A DNA stretch of 11,699 bases from positions 1 through 11,699 of the forward strand of contig CAJUQS010000136.1 of NCBI GenBank assembly GCA_910588365.1. The letters run 5' to 3'. The notes beneath the pieces were generated by a model. It was not told where the DNA came from. It was given only the letters and a program-made list of their open reading frames with translations, and searched no databases. The first letter of the stretch is position 1. The number at the start of each line of letters is the position of its first letter. The stretch comes from an uncultured Oscillospiraceae bacterium (GTDB taxonomy: Bacteria > Bacillota > Clostridia > Oscillospirales > Oscillospiraceae). This document shows, piece by piece, positions 1 to 6,073 of this stretch. A program made the translations under genes and the position numbers.

Positions 1-144
1 GAACGCTGTCTGGCCAGTCTTTTTCCCGCCATACTGCGTCGCTTTCCCTTGCAATCCGTCAGGATTGCTGCGGAAAATCTCCTTGTCTGACGAGAAAAAT
101 CCTCGTCCATCCGGCATCCCCCGGTTATGAATACAGGTTCTGAA
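1..144 (+). repeat. structured intergenic repeat, cut by the window edge
   Basis: This stretch is dense in short inverted repeats: GCAATCC/GGATTGC at 51-68 around the tetraloop GTCA, and GACGAG/CTCGTC at 89-107 around a 7-base loop. Its last 36 bases (109-144) recur on the opposite strand at 9513-9548 with only two differences, so at least that end is a dispersed repeat. It ends at a TTCTGAA. I have a general recollection of similar sequence between genes in gut Clostridia, but cannot name a family. The left boundary lies outside the window. Confidence 0.6.
3..143 (+). other. open frame running in from the window edge, possible 3' end of an upstream gene
   Basis: The frame beginning at position 3 is free of stops until TGA at 141-143 and ends in HPASPGYEYRF. 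The same frame of the related repeat at 9513-9548 ends the acetyltransferase gene with YPASPGYEDRF. This could be the tail of a plus-strand gene that begins before the window, or only repeat sequence that happens to be open in this frame. The rest of the translation (Ser, Arg and Cys-rich) does not look like a protein domain, so the second reading is preferred. Confidence 0.2.
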
Positions 145-175
145 AGCAGTATACCACATTTTCCCGGAATGTAAA

Positions 176-205
176 GTTACAGTTTTGTTACGGGCTTTGT
201 ATAAA
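176..205 (+). promoter_or_regulatory. candidate activator-dependent promoter for the small gene at 269
   Basis: A TATAAA (-10 like) lies at 200-205. There is no good -35 box at the right distance. Instead two direct repeats GTTAC lie at 176-180 and 187-191, 11 bp apart and ending 8 bp before the -10. This resembles the tandem-site layout used by OmpR/PhoB-family response regulators, and such a regulator is encoded next door at 780. The functional reading is inference. Confidence 0.3.
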
Positions 206-268
206 TTCAGGAATTCCGGCGCAAGATAAGGGGGATTGTCCGATTCCAAGAAAAGAAGGAGAAAAAAG

Positions 269-502
269 ATGAAAACCTATGAAGTCATCCGGGAGGAATA
301 TGTCCCCTGCACCGGCGCACTGACCCCCAGCCGCCGGGAGATTCTGGAGCTGCGCCTGGAAAATCCCTCCCTGTACGTGCAGGAGCAGTATATGCGGGAG
401 CGGTCGGTGGAGTACCTCACCTCCCAGCAAGACGGCAGTCCGGTGATCGAGGCCGTCCTGGAGGGCGGCCGGAAGCACCGCTATATCTTCTGCGAGCTGT
501 AG
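269..502 (+). CDS. small protein of unknown function, 77 aa
   Basis: I do not recognise the family. The start at 269 is preferred over the upstream in-frame ATG at 236 because AGAAGGAG (254-261) sits 7 bases before it, whereas the upstream extension is only a run of Lys/Arg with no ribosome binding site. The protein is charged and soluble, with no signal peptide or membrane segment. An N-terminal stretch (about 1-15, MKTYEVIREEYVPC) is followed by a likely helix (about 20-48) rich in Glu, Arg and Leu, then a likely beta region ending IFCEL. It has two cysteines, at residues 14 and 75. It lies upstream of and codirectional with a two-component system but is separated from it by two terminator-like hairpins, so it is probably a one-gene unit. 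Codon use is GC-rich and matches the neighbours, which supports a real gene. Confidence 0.65.
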   Translation: MKTYEVIREEYVPCTGALTPSRREILELRLENPSLYVQEQYMRERSVEYLTSQQDGSPVIEAVLEGGRKHRYIFCEL

Positions 503-568
503 CTAAAAAGAAAACGAACTACAAAGAAATTCTGAGGCGAAATTCGGTTTCACCCGATTCGCAGGAAG

Positions 569-601
569 GGCGGCCGGTTCAGATACCGGTCCCCTTTTTT
601 T
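569..601 (+). terminator. intrinsic terminator after the small gene
   Basis: The arm at 569-578 (ending CCGGT) pairs with 585-594 (starting ACCGG) around the loop TCAGAT, with one mismatch and one G-U pair. Seven T residues follow at 595-601. It lies 67 bases after the stop of the 269-502 gene and is also the central hinge of the repeat at 569-675. Confidence 0.65.
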
Positions 602-675
602 GCACCCGATAAGCGAAACGGATGTTTCGCGCAAAAAGTTCTTTTTGATACTTTTTCTTTCAAGAAAAAGTATGA
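569..675 (+). repeat. three-hairpin dispersed repeat, copy 1
   Basis: The portion 584-675 aligns with 3477-3567 along its whole length. Shared blocks are TACCGGTCCCCTTTT, ATAAGCGAAA, GCGCAAAAA, TTTTGAT and the closing hairpin plus ATGA. It folds as three successive hairpins: the hinge (569-594), GCGAAAC/GTTTCGC around GGAT (613-630), and a perfect 12-bp A/T hairpin with a TC centre (648-673). The left half of the element, clear in copy 2, is degenerate here. Stems are kept although several bases differ, so selection appears to act on the fold. Confidence 0.7.
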
Positions 676-692
676 CAGCAAAAAGGGTAGCT

Positions 693-716
693 GCGCCGGG
701 AAAATTTTCCCGGCGC
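693..716 (+). terminator. 24-base perfect palindrome, terminator-like
   Basis: GCGCCGGGAAAA (693-704) is followed immediately by its exact reverse complement (705-716), then the T-rich TTATTTTGTC. It is a strong GC-based hairpin just upstream of the response regulator. It could terminate residual transcription from the left, or act as part of the leader of the two-component operon. The tail is only moderately T-rich. Confidence 0.5.
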
Positions 717-779
717 TTATTTTGTCACAAAAAAGACACAACCATCCTGTATGCTGTCATCAGAAAGGAGGGATGCGCG

Positions 780-1454
780 ATGCACACGATTTTGCTGGTG
801 GAGGACGAGGCGCCCCTGCGGGAGCTGATTGGCGACTACTTTACCGCCAAGAGCGGCGGACAGTGGCGCCTCCTCCCCGCCGCCGACGGGACCGAGGGGC
901 TGCTGCTGGCGAGGAGCCAGCCGGTGGATCTGGTCATTCTGGACGTGATGCTGCCGGACATGGACGGCTTCAGCCTGTGCCAGGAGCTGCGCAGGCAGGG
1001 GGACGTCCCCATCCTCTTCCTCTCCGCCCGGACGGCGGAGGAGGACCGCCTGCGGGGCTACGGACTGGGGGCCGACGACTACATGACCAAGCCCTTCTCC
1101 CAGGCGGAGCTGTTCGCCAAGGCCGGCGCCCTGCTGCGCCGCAGCAAGGGCGAGGCGGGGCGGCAGGTCCTCTCCTCCGGCGGCGTGGAGCTGGATATCC
1201 TGGCCCACACCCTCTCCGTGGACGGGGAGCGGGTGGACGCGGCCCCCAAGGAGCTGGCCATCCTGCGGCTGCTGCTGGAGAGCCGGGGGCAGGTGCTGCG
1301 GCGGGAGGATTTGCTGCTGCGGCTGTGGGGCTGGGACTTTGAGGGGTCGGACCGGGTGGTGGACAGCCACATCCGGCGGCTGCGGAAGCTGCTGGGCCCC
1401 TGGTCCGGCTGCATCCGGACCGTGTTCAAGACCGGCTACAAATGGGAGCCCTAG
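780..1454 (+). CDS. OmpR/PhoB-family response regulator, 224 aa
   Basis: This is a cytoplasmic DNA-binding response regulator phosphorylated by its partner kinase, very probably the product of the next gene. The receiver domain (about 1-118) has the acidic cluster E8/D9/E10, phospho-acceptor D55 (VILDVMLPDMDG), S82 in the switch position and K104 in the TKPF motif. A winged-helix effector domain (about 126-222) carries the typical ELAILRLLLESRGQVLRRE and VDSHIRRLRKLL segments and ends in the wing (FKTGYKWEP). Length matches the family. The start at 780 is chosen because AAAGGAGG lies 7 bases upstream; the frame is open further left, but that region is repeat DNA. Its target genes are unknown. 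The tandem GTTAC sites upstream of the gene at 269 are a candidate. No transporter or resistance gene adjoins the pair to suggest a signal. Confidence 0.95.
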   Translation: MHTILLVEDEAPLRELIGDYFTAKSGGQWRLLPAADGTEGLLLARSQPVDLVILDVMLPDMDGFSLCQELRRQGDVPILFLSARTAEEDRLRGYGLGADDYMTKPFSQAELFAKAGALLRRSKGEAGRQVLSSGGVELDILAHTLSVDGERVDAAPKELAILRLLLESRGQVLRREDLLLRLWGWDFEGSDRVVDSHIRRLRKLLGPWSGCIRTVFKTGYKWEP

Positions 1455-1548
1455 GCGGGCGGCCAATGCGCTCTTTGGTACGGCAGTGGACCAGGATTTC
1501 CACACGGTAACGAAACATAGCATATAGCAGAGAGGAGAGAGAAAGAAC

Positions 1549-3402
1549 ATGGATATGAAACGTGAGAGGCGGAAGGTCTATCTGCGCTGCTTCGCCCTGC
1601 TGCTGGGGCTGTGGCTGGCGCTGGCGGGGGTGTTCTCCGCCTACGTGCTCCAGAACGCCTGGAGCCAGGAGCGGGATCGGTTTATCCAGACGGCGGACAA
1701 TCTGGCCGACCAACTGCGGGGGACCACGGATACCCTGCTTCAGATGCGCTATGCCGCCTTCCTTTTGGATGCCCCAGAGAATGAGGATGTCTCATACGAG
1801 GACTATCTTGCCAGAGTTATGCAGGACCGGGAGCTGTATATAGACACCGATTTCTGGAACAGCAATGTACGCAGGAGCGAGGTGTCCGAATTGGTGACAG
1901 CCGCCCTGTTCACCTACGAGGGTGAGCCGCATTGGCAGGCGGCAAAGCCTGGCACGGTAGGGCTCTCATACTCATGGGACATTGACGGTTCAGGCCGTAG
2001 ATTTATCCACTATGCAGAGGACGGTTGGGGGCGGGAAGCAGGGAGCGGGGAGATGGCCTTTTCCTTAATGGATTTTTTTGACAGCAGCGTCATAGAGCGG
2101 ATCCGCAGCGGGATAGAGGCCGATCCAAATACGCAGATCTGGCTGGAGGCATACTGTGATGGCAAACAGTACTACCCTCTGACCATATCCCTGCGCGGTG
2201 ACTGGTCCAACCCAGGGACAATTTACACAGCTGAGAGCACCAAGGGCCTGCCTGACACCCCAGAGAACCTTCGGGCGCTGGGCACATACAACGGCAACAG
2301 TGCAAAGGCCGCGAAGGCAAGGCCGGACGGGCGCTGGCTGGAGTATAACACGGTTTTCAGCCAGACAAAGGAAATACAGTTTGAGGCCATGCTCAACGGC
2401 AGCGCCCGGCTGGAGGACATCGCCGCCGACCCGTCCCGGCTGATGGCCTACGGCGTGGACTACCCCAAGGGCCGCCACATGACGGATTACACCGTAGACG
2501 AGTCGGTGGTACAGGAGTCGGCCTGGAGCCTGCTGGACAGGACCTACACCGCCCAGGTGGGCGCGGGGCGCGTGATAACGGAGGAGGACCCGGAAACCAG
2601 TGTTGTGGTCAGCCGGCCGGCCTACTGGCTCCAGCTGGCGGGTCGGTCCGACGTGTGGAGCGTGGCGGGGAGCTACTGGCTGGCCACGGTGCTCATCAGC
2701 CTGGGGGGCTTTCTGGCGGCGGCGTGGCTGCTGGCCTACACCACCTGGCGGGGCCAGCGGACCCACCTGCTCTACGAGCGGCGCACCCGGGAGACCACCG
2801 CCGCCATGGCCCACGATCTGAAAACGCCCCTGGCGGTGATCCGGGCCTGCGCGGAGAATCTGACCGAGGGGATAAACCCGGAGAAGGGGAACCAGTACAC
2901 CCAGGAGATCACCCGCCAGACAGCCGTCATGGACAAGGCCCTGCTGGATATGCTGGAGTTGAGCCGGGTGGACCGGCACGATGTCTCCCTCCGTCCGGAG
3001 GAGATCTCCTGGCAGGAGCTGCTGGACGGCCGGCTGGAGAGCATCACGCCGCTGCTGGGCTGCCTGGAGGTCACGGTGGAGGCCGCCGGCGCAGTCCGGG
3101 CGGACCGGGCGCAGCTGGAGCGGCTGACGGACAACCTGCTGCGCAACGCCCTGGAGCACTCTGACGGTGTGATCCGCGTCCAGGCGGACGAGAGGGGCCT
3201 GCGGGTCTATAACTCCGGCCCATCCATCCCGGAGGAGGACCTGCCCCGGATCTGGGAGCCCTACTTCAAGGGGGACGCCGCACGGAAGGGCGGCTCCGGC
3301 CTGGGGCTGGCTCTGGTGGCGGCCATCGCCAGGGCCCACGGCTGGACCTGCTCGGCGGAGAACAGGGCGTCCGGCGTGGAGGTATCCATTCTTTTTTCTT
3401 GA
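1549..3402 (+). CDS. membrane sensor histidine kinase, 617 aa
   Basis: This is the sensor partner of the response regulator. It has a short cytoplasmic N-terminus, TM1 (about 11-35), a large extracytoplasmic domain (about 36-374) of a type I do not recognise, and TM2 (about 375-400). Only about 22 residues lie between TM2 and the H-box, so there is no room for a HAMP domain. The phospho-acceptor is H422 in AHDLKTPL. The ATPase domain has the N-box NLLRNALEHS (N533), a G1 box YNSGPSIPEE in which N555 stands where Asp is usual, an F-box like WEPYFKG, and the G2 box GGSGLGLALV (581-590). AGAGGAGAG lies about 10 bases before the ATG. The stop (3400-3402) and the codons for ILFS lie inside the repeat at 3388. 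Codons for about residues 73-281 are clearly less GC-rich than the rest, suggesting that the sensor domain was acquired separately. Confidence 0.93.
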   Translation: MDMKRERRKVYLRCFALLLGLWLALAGVFSAYVLQNAWSQERDRFIQTADNLADQLRGTTDTLLQMRYAAFLLDAPENEDVSYEDYLARVMQDRELYIDTDFWNSNVRRSEVSELVTAALFTYEGEPHWQAAKPGTVGLSYSWDIDGSGRRFIHYAEDGWGREAGSGEMAFSLMDFFDSSVIERIRSGIEADPNTQIWLEAYCDGKQYYPLTISLRGDWSNPGTIYTAESTKGLPDTPENLRALGTYNGNSAKAAKARPDGRWLEYNTVFSQTKEIQFEAMLNGSARLEDIAADPSRLMAYGVDYPKGRHMTDYTVDESVVQESAWSLLDRTYTAQVGAGRVITEEDPETSVVVSRPAYWLQLAGRSDVWSVAGSYWLATVLISLGGFLAAAWLLAYTTWRGQRTHLLYERRTRETTAAMAHDLKTPLAVIRACAENLTEGINPEKGNQYTQEITRQTAVMDKALLDMLELSRVDRHDVSLRPEEISWQELLDGRLESITPLLGCLEVTVEAAGAVRADRAQLERLTDNLLRNALEHSDGVIRVQADERGLRVYNSGPSIPEEDLPRIWEPYFKGDAARKGGSGLGLALVAAIARAHGWTCSAENRASGVEVSILFS

Positions 3403-3567
3403 AAAAAGAATCAAAAAAGAACCTTGACGCGAAGCTCCGCATCGCTCACCCCATAGAAAAAGGGGACCGGTATCTGTACCGGTCCCCTTTTCTGCTGGCC
3501 ATAAGCGAAATGACAGTTTTGCGCAAAAATTTTCTTTTGATTCTTTTCTTTTCAAAGAAAAGAATGA
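3388..3567. repeat. palindromic three-hairpin repeat, copy 2, with both arms
   Basis: Two arms face each other across a central hairpin. The left arm begins with the perfect hairpin ATTCTTTTTTC/GAAAAAAGAAT (3388-3411). The right arm ends with a perfect 12-bp hairpin (3540-3565). The centre is GGGGACCGGTA/TACCGGTCCCC around TCTG (3462-3487). The right half (3477-3567) matches copy 1 (584-675), and the left half is its imperfect inverted copy. In the right arm, 3505-3522 corresponds to the middle hairpin of copy 1. The element fills the gap between convergent genes and overlaps the 3' end of the kinase gene. It has no open frame resembling a transposase. Confidence 0.75.
3457..3491. terminator. 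bidirectional intrinsic terminator between kinase gene and tyrS
   Basis: An uninterrupted 15-bp stem (AAAAGGGGACCGGTA and its complement) closes on the loop TCTG. It is GC-rich in the middle and has T runs on the 3' side in both directions: TTTT at 3488-3491 on the plus strand, and five T on the minus strand opposite 3457-3461. It is ideally placed to stop transcription from both convergent units. Confidence 0.8.
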
Positions 3568-3602
3568 TTACCGTACCACAGCAATGATTACCGTACCACA
3601 GC
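3563..3602. repeat. 20-bp perfect tandem duplication at the tyrS 3' end
   Basis: AATGATTACCGTACCACAGC occurs twice without a gap, at 3563-3582 and 3583-3602. The right-hand unit includes the tyrS stop codon and the codons just before it. The left-hand unit is a duplicate lying beyond the stop, touching the last hairpin of the palindromic repeat. It is probably a replication slippage product at the palindrome. Confidence 0.9.
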
Positions 3603-4817
3603 TCTGTGAAAGACCTTCTTGCCCTTCTTGATGATAACGCCCTCGCCGCCGAACAGGGCCTGGTCGAGCCGCTGGTCAACGCCGGAGACCTTCTCCCCGT
3701 TCACGGACACGCCTCCCTGCTGGACCAGCCGCCGGGCCTCGCCCTTGGAGGGTGCCAAGCCGCAGGCCACCAGCAGATCCAGCACGCCGATCTGGCCGTC
3801 GGTGAAGCTGGAGGGATCCAGATCGGTGGAGGGCATGTCGGCGTTGTCCCCGCCGCCGCCGAACAGGGCCTTGGCCGCCGCCTGGGCCTTGTCGGCCTCC
3901 TCCCTGCCGTGGACCATGGCCGTCAGCTCCCAGGCCAGGATCTCCTTTGCCTGGTTGAGCTGGCTGCCCGCCCAGCCGTCCATCTCGCTGATCTGCTCAA
4001 TGGGCAGGAAGGTCAGCATCCGGATGCACTTCATCACGTCCGCGTCCTCCACGTTCCGCCAGTACTGGTAGAAATCGTAGGGGCTGGTCTTGTTGGGGTC
4101 CAGCCACACGGCATTGCCGGCGGTCTTGCCCATCTTGTTGCCCTGGGAGTCGGTGAGCAGGGTGATGGTCATGCAGTGGGCGTCCTTGCCCAGCTTGCGG
4201 CGGATGAGCTCCGTGCCGCCCAGCATGTTGCTCCACTGGTCGTTGCCGCCGAACTGCATGTTGCAGCCGTGGGTTTGGAACAGGTGGTAAAAGTCGTAGG
4301 ACTGCATGATCATGTAGTTGAACTCCAGGAAGCTGAGGCCCTTCTCCATGCGCTGCTTGTAGCAGTCCGCCCGCAGCATGTTGTTCACCGAGAAGCAGGC
4401 GCCCACCTCCCGCAGCAGCTCCACGTAGTTCAGCTCCAGCAGCCAGTCGGCGTTGTTGACCATCTGGGCCTTGCCCTCGCCGAACTCGATGAACCGCTCC
4501 ATCTGGCGCTTGAAGCAGGCGGCGTTGTAGTCGATGTCCTCCCGGGTGAGCATCTTGCGCATGTCCGTGCGGCCGGAGGGATCGCCGATCATGGTGGTGC
4601 CCCCGCCGATGAGGGCGATGGGCTTGTTGCCCGCCATTTGCAGCCGCTTCATGAGCGTCAGCGCCATAAAGTGGCCGGCAGTCAGGCTGTCCGCCGTGCA
4701 GTCAAAGCCAATGTAGAACGTGGCCTTTCCCGCGTTGATCATCTCTCGGATCTCATCCTCGTTGGTGACCTGGGCAATGAGCCCCCGGGCCACCAGTTCC
4801 TCGTATAATTGCATCAT
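3588..4817 (-). CDS. tyrS: tyrosyl-tRNA synthetase, 409 aa
   Basis: This enzyme charges tRNA-Tyr with tyrosine using ATP in the cytoplasm. It is a class I synthetase with the bacterial TyrS signatures. GFDCTADSLTAGH (37-49) contains the HIGH-type motif TAGH at 46-49. YMIMQSYDF (168-176) has the tyrosine-binding pattern Y168/Q172/D175. GGNDQWSN follows at 190-197, and KMGKT (228-232) is the KMSKS motif. A C-terminal S4 RNA-binding domain spans about 345-405. Length is normal. The start has AAAGGAG a few bases upstream; there are two consecutive ATG codons and either could be used. It follows the EamA transporter gene by 71 bases with no visible promoter or terminator between, so it is probably cotranscribed from the T-box promoter at 6074-6102. 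A 20-bp duplication follows the 3' end. Confidence 0.97.
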   Translation of the reverse strand: MMQLYEELVARGLIAQVTNEDEIREMINAGKATFYIGFDCTADSLTAGHFMALTLMKRLQMAGNKPIALIGGGTTMIGDPSGRTDMRKMLTREDIDYNAACFKRQMERFIEFGEGKAQMVNNADWLLELNYVELLREVGACFSVNNMLRADCYKQRMEKGLSFLEFNYMIMQSYDFYHLFQTHGCNMQFGGNDQWSNMLGGTELIRRKLGKDAHCMTITLLTDSQGNKMGKTAGNAVWLDPNKTSPYDFYQYWRNVEDADVMKCIRMLTFLPIEQISEMDGWAGSQLNQAKEILAWELTAMVHGREEADKAQAAAKALFGGGGDNADMPSTDLDPSSFTDGQIGVLDLLVACGLAPSKGEARRLVQQGGVSVNGEKVSGVDQRLDQALFGGEGVIIKKGKKVFHRAVVR

Positions 4818-4888
4818 GTTACTCCTTTATTGTTGTTCAATCAGGTATGGCTTCTCAGCGCTTGATTGCTTGAAAATTACGGGCGCGG

Positions 4889-5770
4889 TCAAATCGGACG
4901 TCCCCCCTGCTCCGCGGCTGCCGCCCGGCGGCCCCGGATCACATTATACCCCACCACGGACGCCACCACAATGGCCGCGCCGGCCAGAGCCAGCCGCCCG
5001 ATCTCCTCGCCGTAGAAGACCGCCACCAGGATGGGGTTGAGCACGGGCTCGATGCCGGAGATGAGAGACGCGGTCACCGCCGGGGTCGTGCGCAGGCCGA
5101 TACACATGAGCACGTAGGCCAGTCCCACCTGGAAGGCCCCCAGGATCACCACGCTGATGACTGCGGCGGCAGTAAACTCCGTCTCCTGAAGCAGGAAGGG
5201 GAAGCCGATCACCACGCTGAGCGCGTCGCCCCAGAAAACCGAGCTGATGGGGTCCGCATCGGGCAGATCCTCCAGCAGAAACACGCCCGCATAGCTCAGC
5301 CCGGAGAGCAGCGCCAGCGCGTTGCCCAGCATCCCGCCCATCTCCAGGCTGTCCACGAAGAAGCACAGCACCCCCAGCATCACCAGGGCGCAGGCGCCCA
5401 TATCCAGCCGCTGGGGCCGCCGCTTCCAGAACAGTGCCGAGAGCAGCACCACAAAAATAGGCGCGGTAAACTGGAGCACAATGGTATTGGCGGCGGTGGT
5501 CAGCTTGTTGGCCATGGAGAACAGCACGTTGGTGCCGCACACGCTGATGGCGCCCAGGAAAATCCAGCGGTTCAGCCGCAGGCGGTGGCGGGCCAGGGCC
5601 AGATAGCCCCCCACGACCACCAGAGAGACGATGTTCCGGGCACTGTTGATGCTCAGAGCGTTCCAGGGGATGACCTTGATGCACAGTCCCCCGATGCTGT
5701 ACAGCACAGCGGCGAGAAAGACGAACAGCGTGCCCCGCTGCCTCTCCGTCAGAATTCCTTGTCGCTGCAT
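4889..5770 (-). CDS. EamA / DMT-family transporter, 293 aa
   Basis: This is a predicted inner-membrane transporter of the drug/metabolite superfamily, with about ten hydrophobic helices in two EamA repeats. The first half contains TTAANTIVLQFTAPIFVVLL (91-110). The second contains TTPAVTASLISGIEPVLNPI (228-247) followed by the FYGEE motif, both typical of the family. The start at 5770 is chosen because AGGGGG lies 9 bases upstream (5780-5785). The frame is open further upstream, but that is the T-box leader and is not translated. It is the first gene after the leader and is followed by tyrS. Family members move amino acids and other metabolites, often outward; YddG of Escherichia coli exports aromatic amino acids. 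Control by a Tyr T-box suggests tyrosine or a related compound as substrate, and induction on starvation would fit uptake better. Substrate and direction are inferences. Confidence 0.88.
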   Translation of the reverse strand: MQRQGILTERQRGTLFVFLAAVLYSIGGLCIKVIPWNALSINSARNIVSLVVVGGYLALARHRLRLNRWIFLGAISVCGTNVLFSMANKLTTAANTIVLQFTAPIFVVLLSALFWKRRPQRLDMGACALVMLGVLCFFVDSLEMGGMLGNALALLSGLSYAGVFLLEDLPDADPISSVFWGDALSVVIGFPFLLQETEFTAAAVISVVILGAFQVGLAYVLMCIGLRTTPAVTASLISGIEPVLNPILVAVFYGEEIGRLALAGAAIVVASVVGYNVIRGRRAAAAEQGGRPI

Positions 5771-5826
5771 AAAATAACACCCCCTGTCCGATTCCGCCGC
5801 CGGGCGGAAGATTTCCGGACAGAGGG
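5771..5826 (-). terminator. T-box terminator, also able to hide the ribosome binding site
   Basis: On the minus strand CCCTCTGTCCG (5826-5816) pairs fully, with one G-U, with CGGACAGGGGG (5790-5780). Inside it is a second stem, TTCCGCC/GGCGGAA. The tail TGTTATTTT is only moderately T-rich. The CCTCT of the 5' arm is the same segment that closes the antiterminator, so the two folds exclude each other. The 3' arm contains the AGGGGG ribosome binding site of the EamA gene, so the fold could block translation as well as end transcription. Confidence 0.85.
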
Positions 5827-6067
5827 CGACTACGTCGCGGTACCACCTCTGATTCGCCGCCCCCTCGCGGGGCGCGGCCTCACAGGGTCCCACGCAGGAC
5901 CCCCGCGCTGTATCGGGCGCGCCCGGCGGAGCCTACAAGCGGCCCAAGCCGCCTTCGATCCGCTGCTCAGGGATGTATTCACGCCGCCGCCCTCTCCCCT
6001 TTCCACCGGCCAGGGGCTCTCTTCACAGGGTGATGGGGCGCTACTTGTTCCCGTCATCGCGTTGTCG
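5771..6067 (-). promoter_or_regulatory. T-box riboswitch leader, probable Tyr specificity
   Basis: The conserved T-box AGAGGTGGTACCGCG reads on the minus strand at 5850-5836. The antiterminator (5850-5821) is canonical: AGAGG/CCTCT, the 7-base bulge TGGTACC, then GCGAC/GTCGC around GTA. TGGT in the bulge would pair with an ACCA tRNA end, agreeing with discriminator A73 of tRNA-Tyr. Stem I has AGAGAG and GGCCGGTGGAAAG for the AG bulge and distal loop. In the specifier loop, AGTA on the 5' side faces GAA followed by TACA on the 3' side, between stems GCGCC/GGCGT and GGGA/TCCC. The specifier is then UAC (5977-5975) followed by A, which means tyrosine. ACA (Thr) one base on is a less likely reading. 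Uncharged tRNA would stabilise the antiterminator and raise expression of the transporter and tyrS. Confidence 0.95.
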
Positions 6068-6073
6068 GAGTGT

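Noticed and set aside
722..755. Possible promoter before the response regulator (TTGTCA at 722-727, TATGCT at 750-755)
   Set aside because: The spacing of 22 bases is outside the workable range, and no other good pair was found.
2065..3555. Long minus-strand open frame opposite the histidine kinase gene
   Set aside because: A shadow frame of a GC-rich gene. The kinase on the plus strand has complete domain motifs, while the minus translation is rich in Gly, Pro, Arg and Gln without any domain.
3388..3602. Target-site duplication flanking the palindromic repeat
   Set aside because: The 20-bp duplication lies on one side only. The left flank of the element has no matching sequence.
3606..4808. 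Long plus-strand open frame opposite tyrS
   Set aside because: A shadow of tyrS with low-complexity Val, Leu, Ala and His-rich translation and no motif. TyrS signatures on the minus strand are decisive.
4818..4888. Second T-box or separate promoter directly before tyrS
   Set aside because: The 71-base gap is too short for a T-box, lacks the conserved motifs, and shows no convincing -35/-10 pair.
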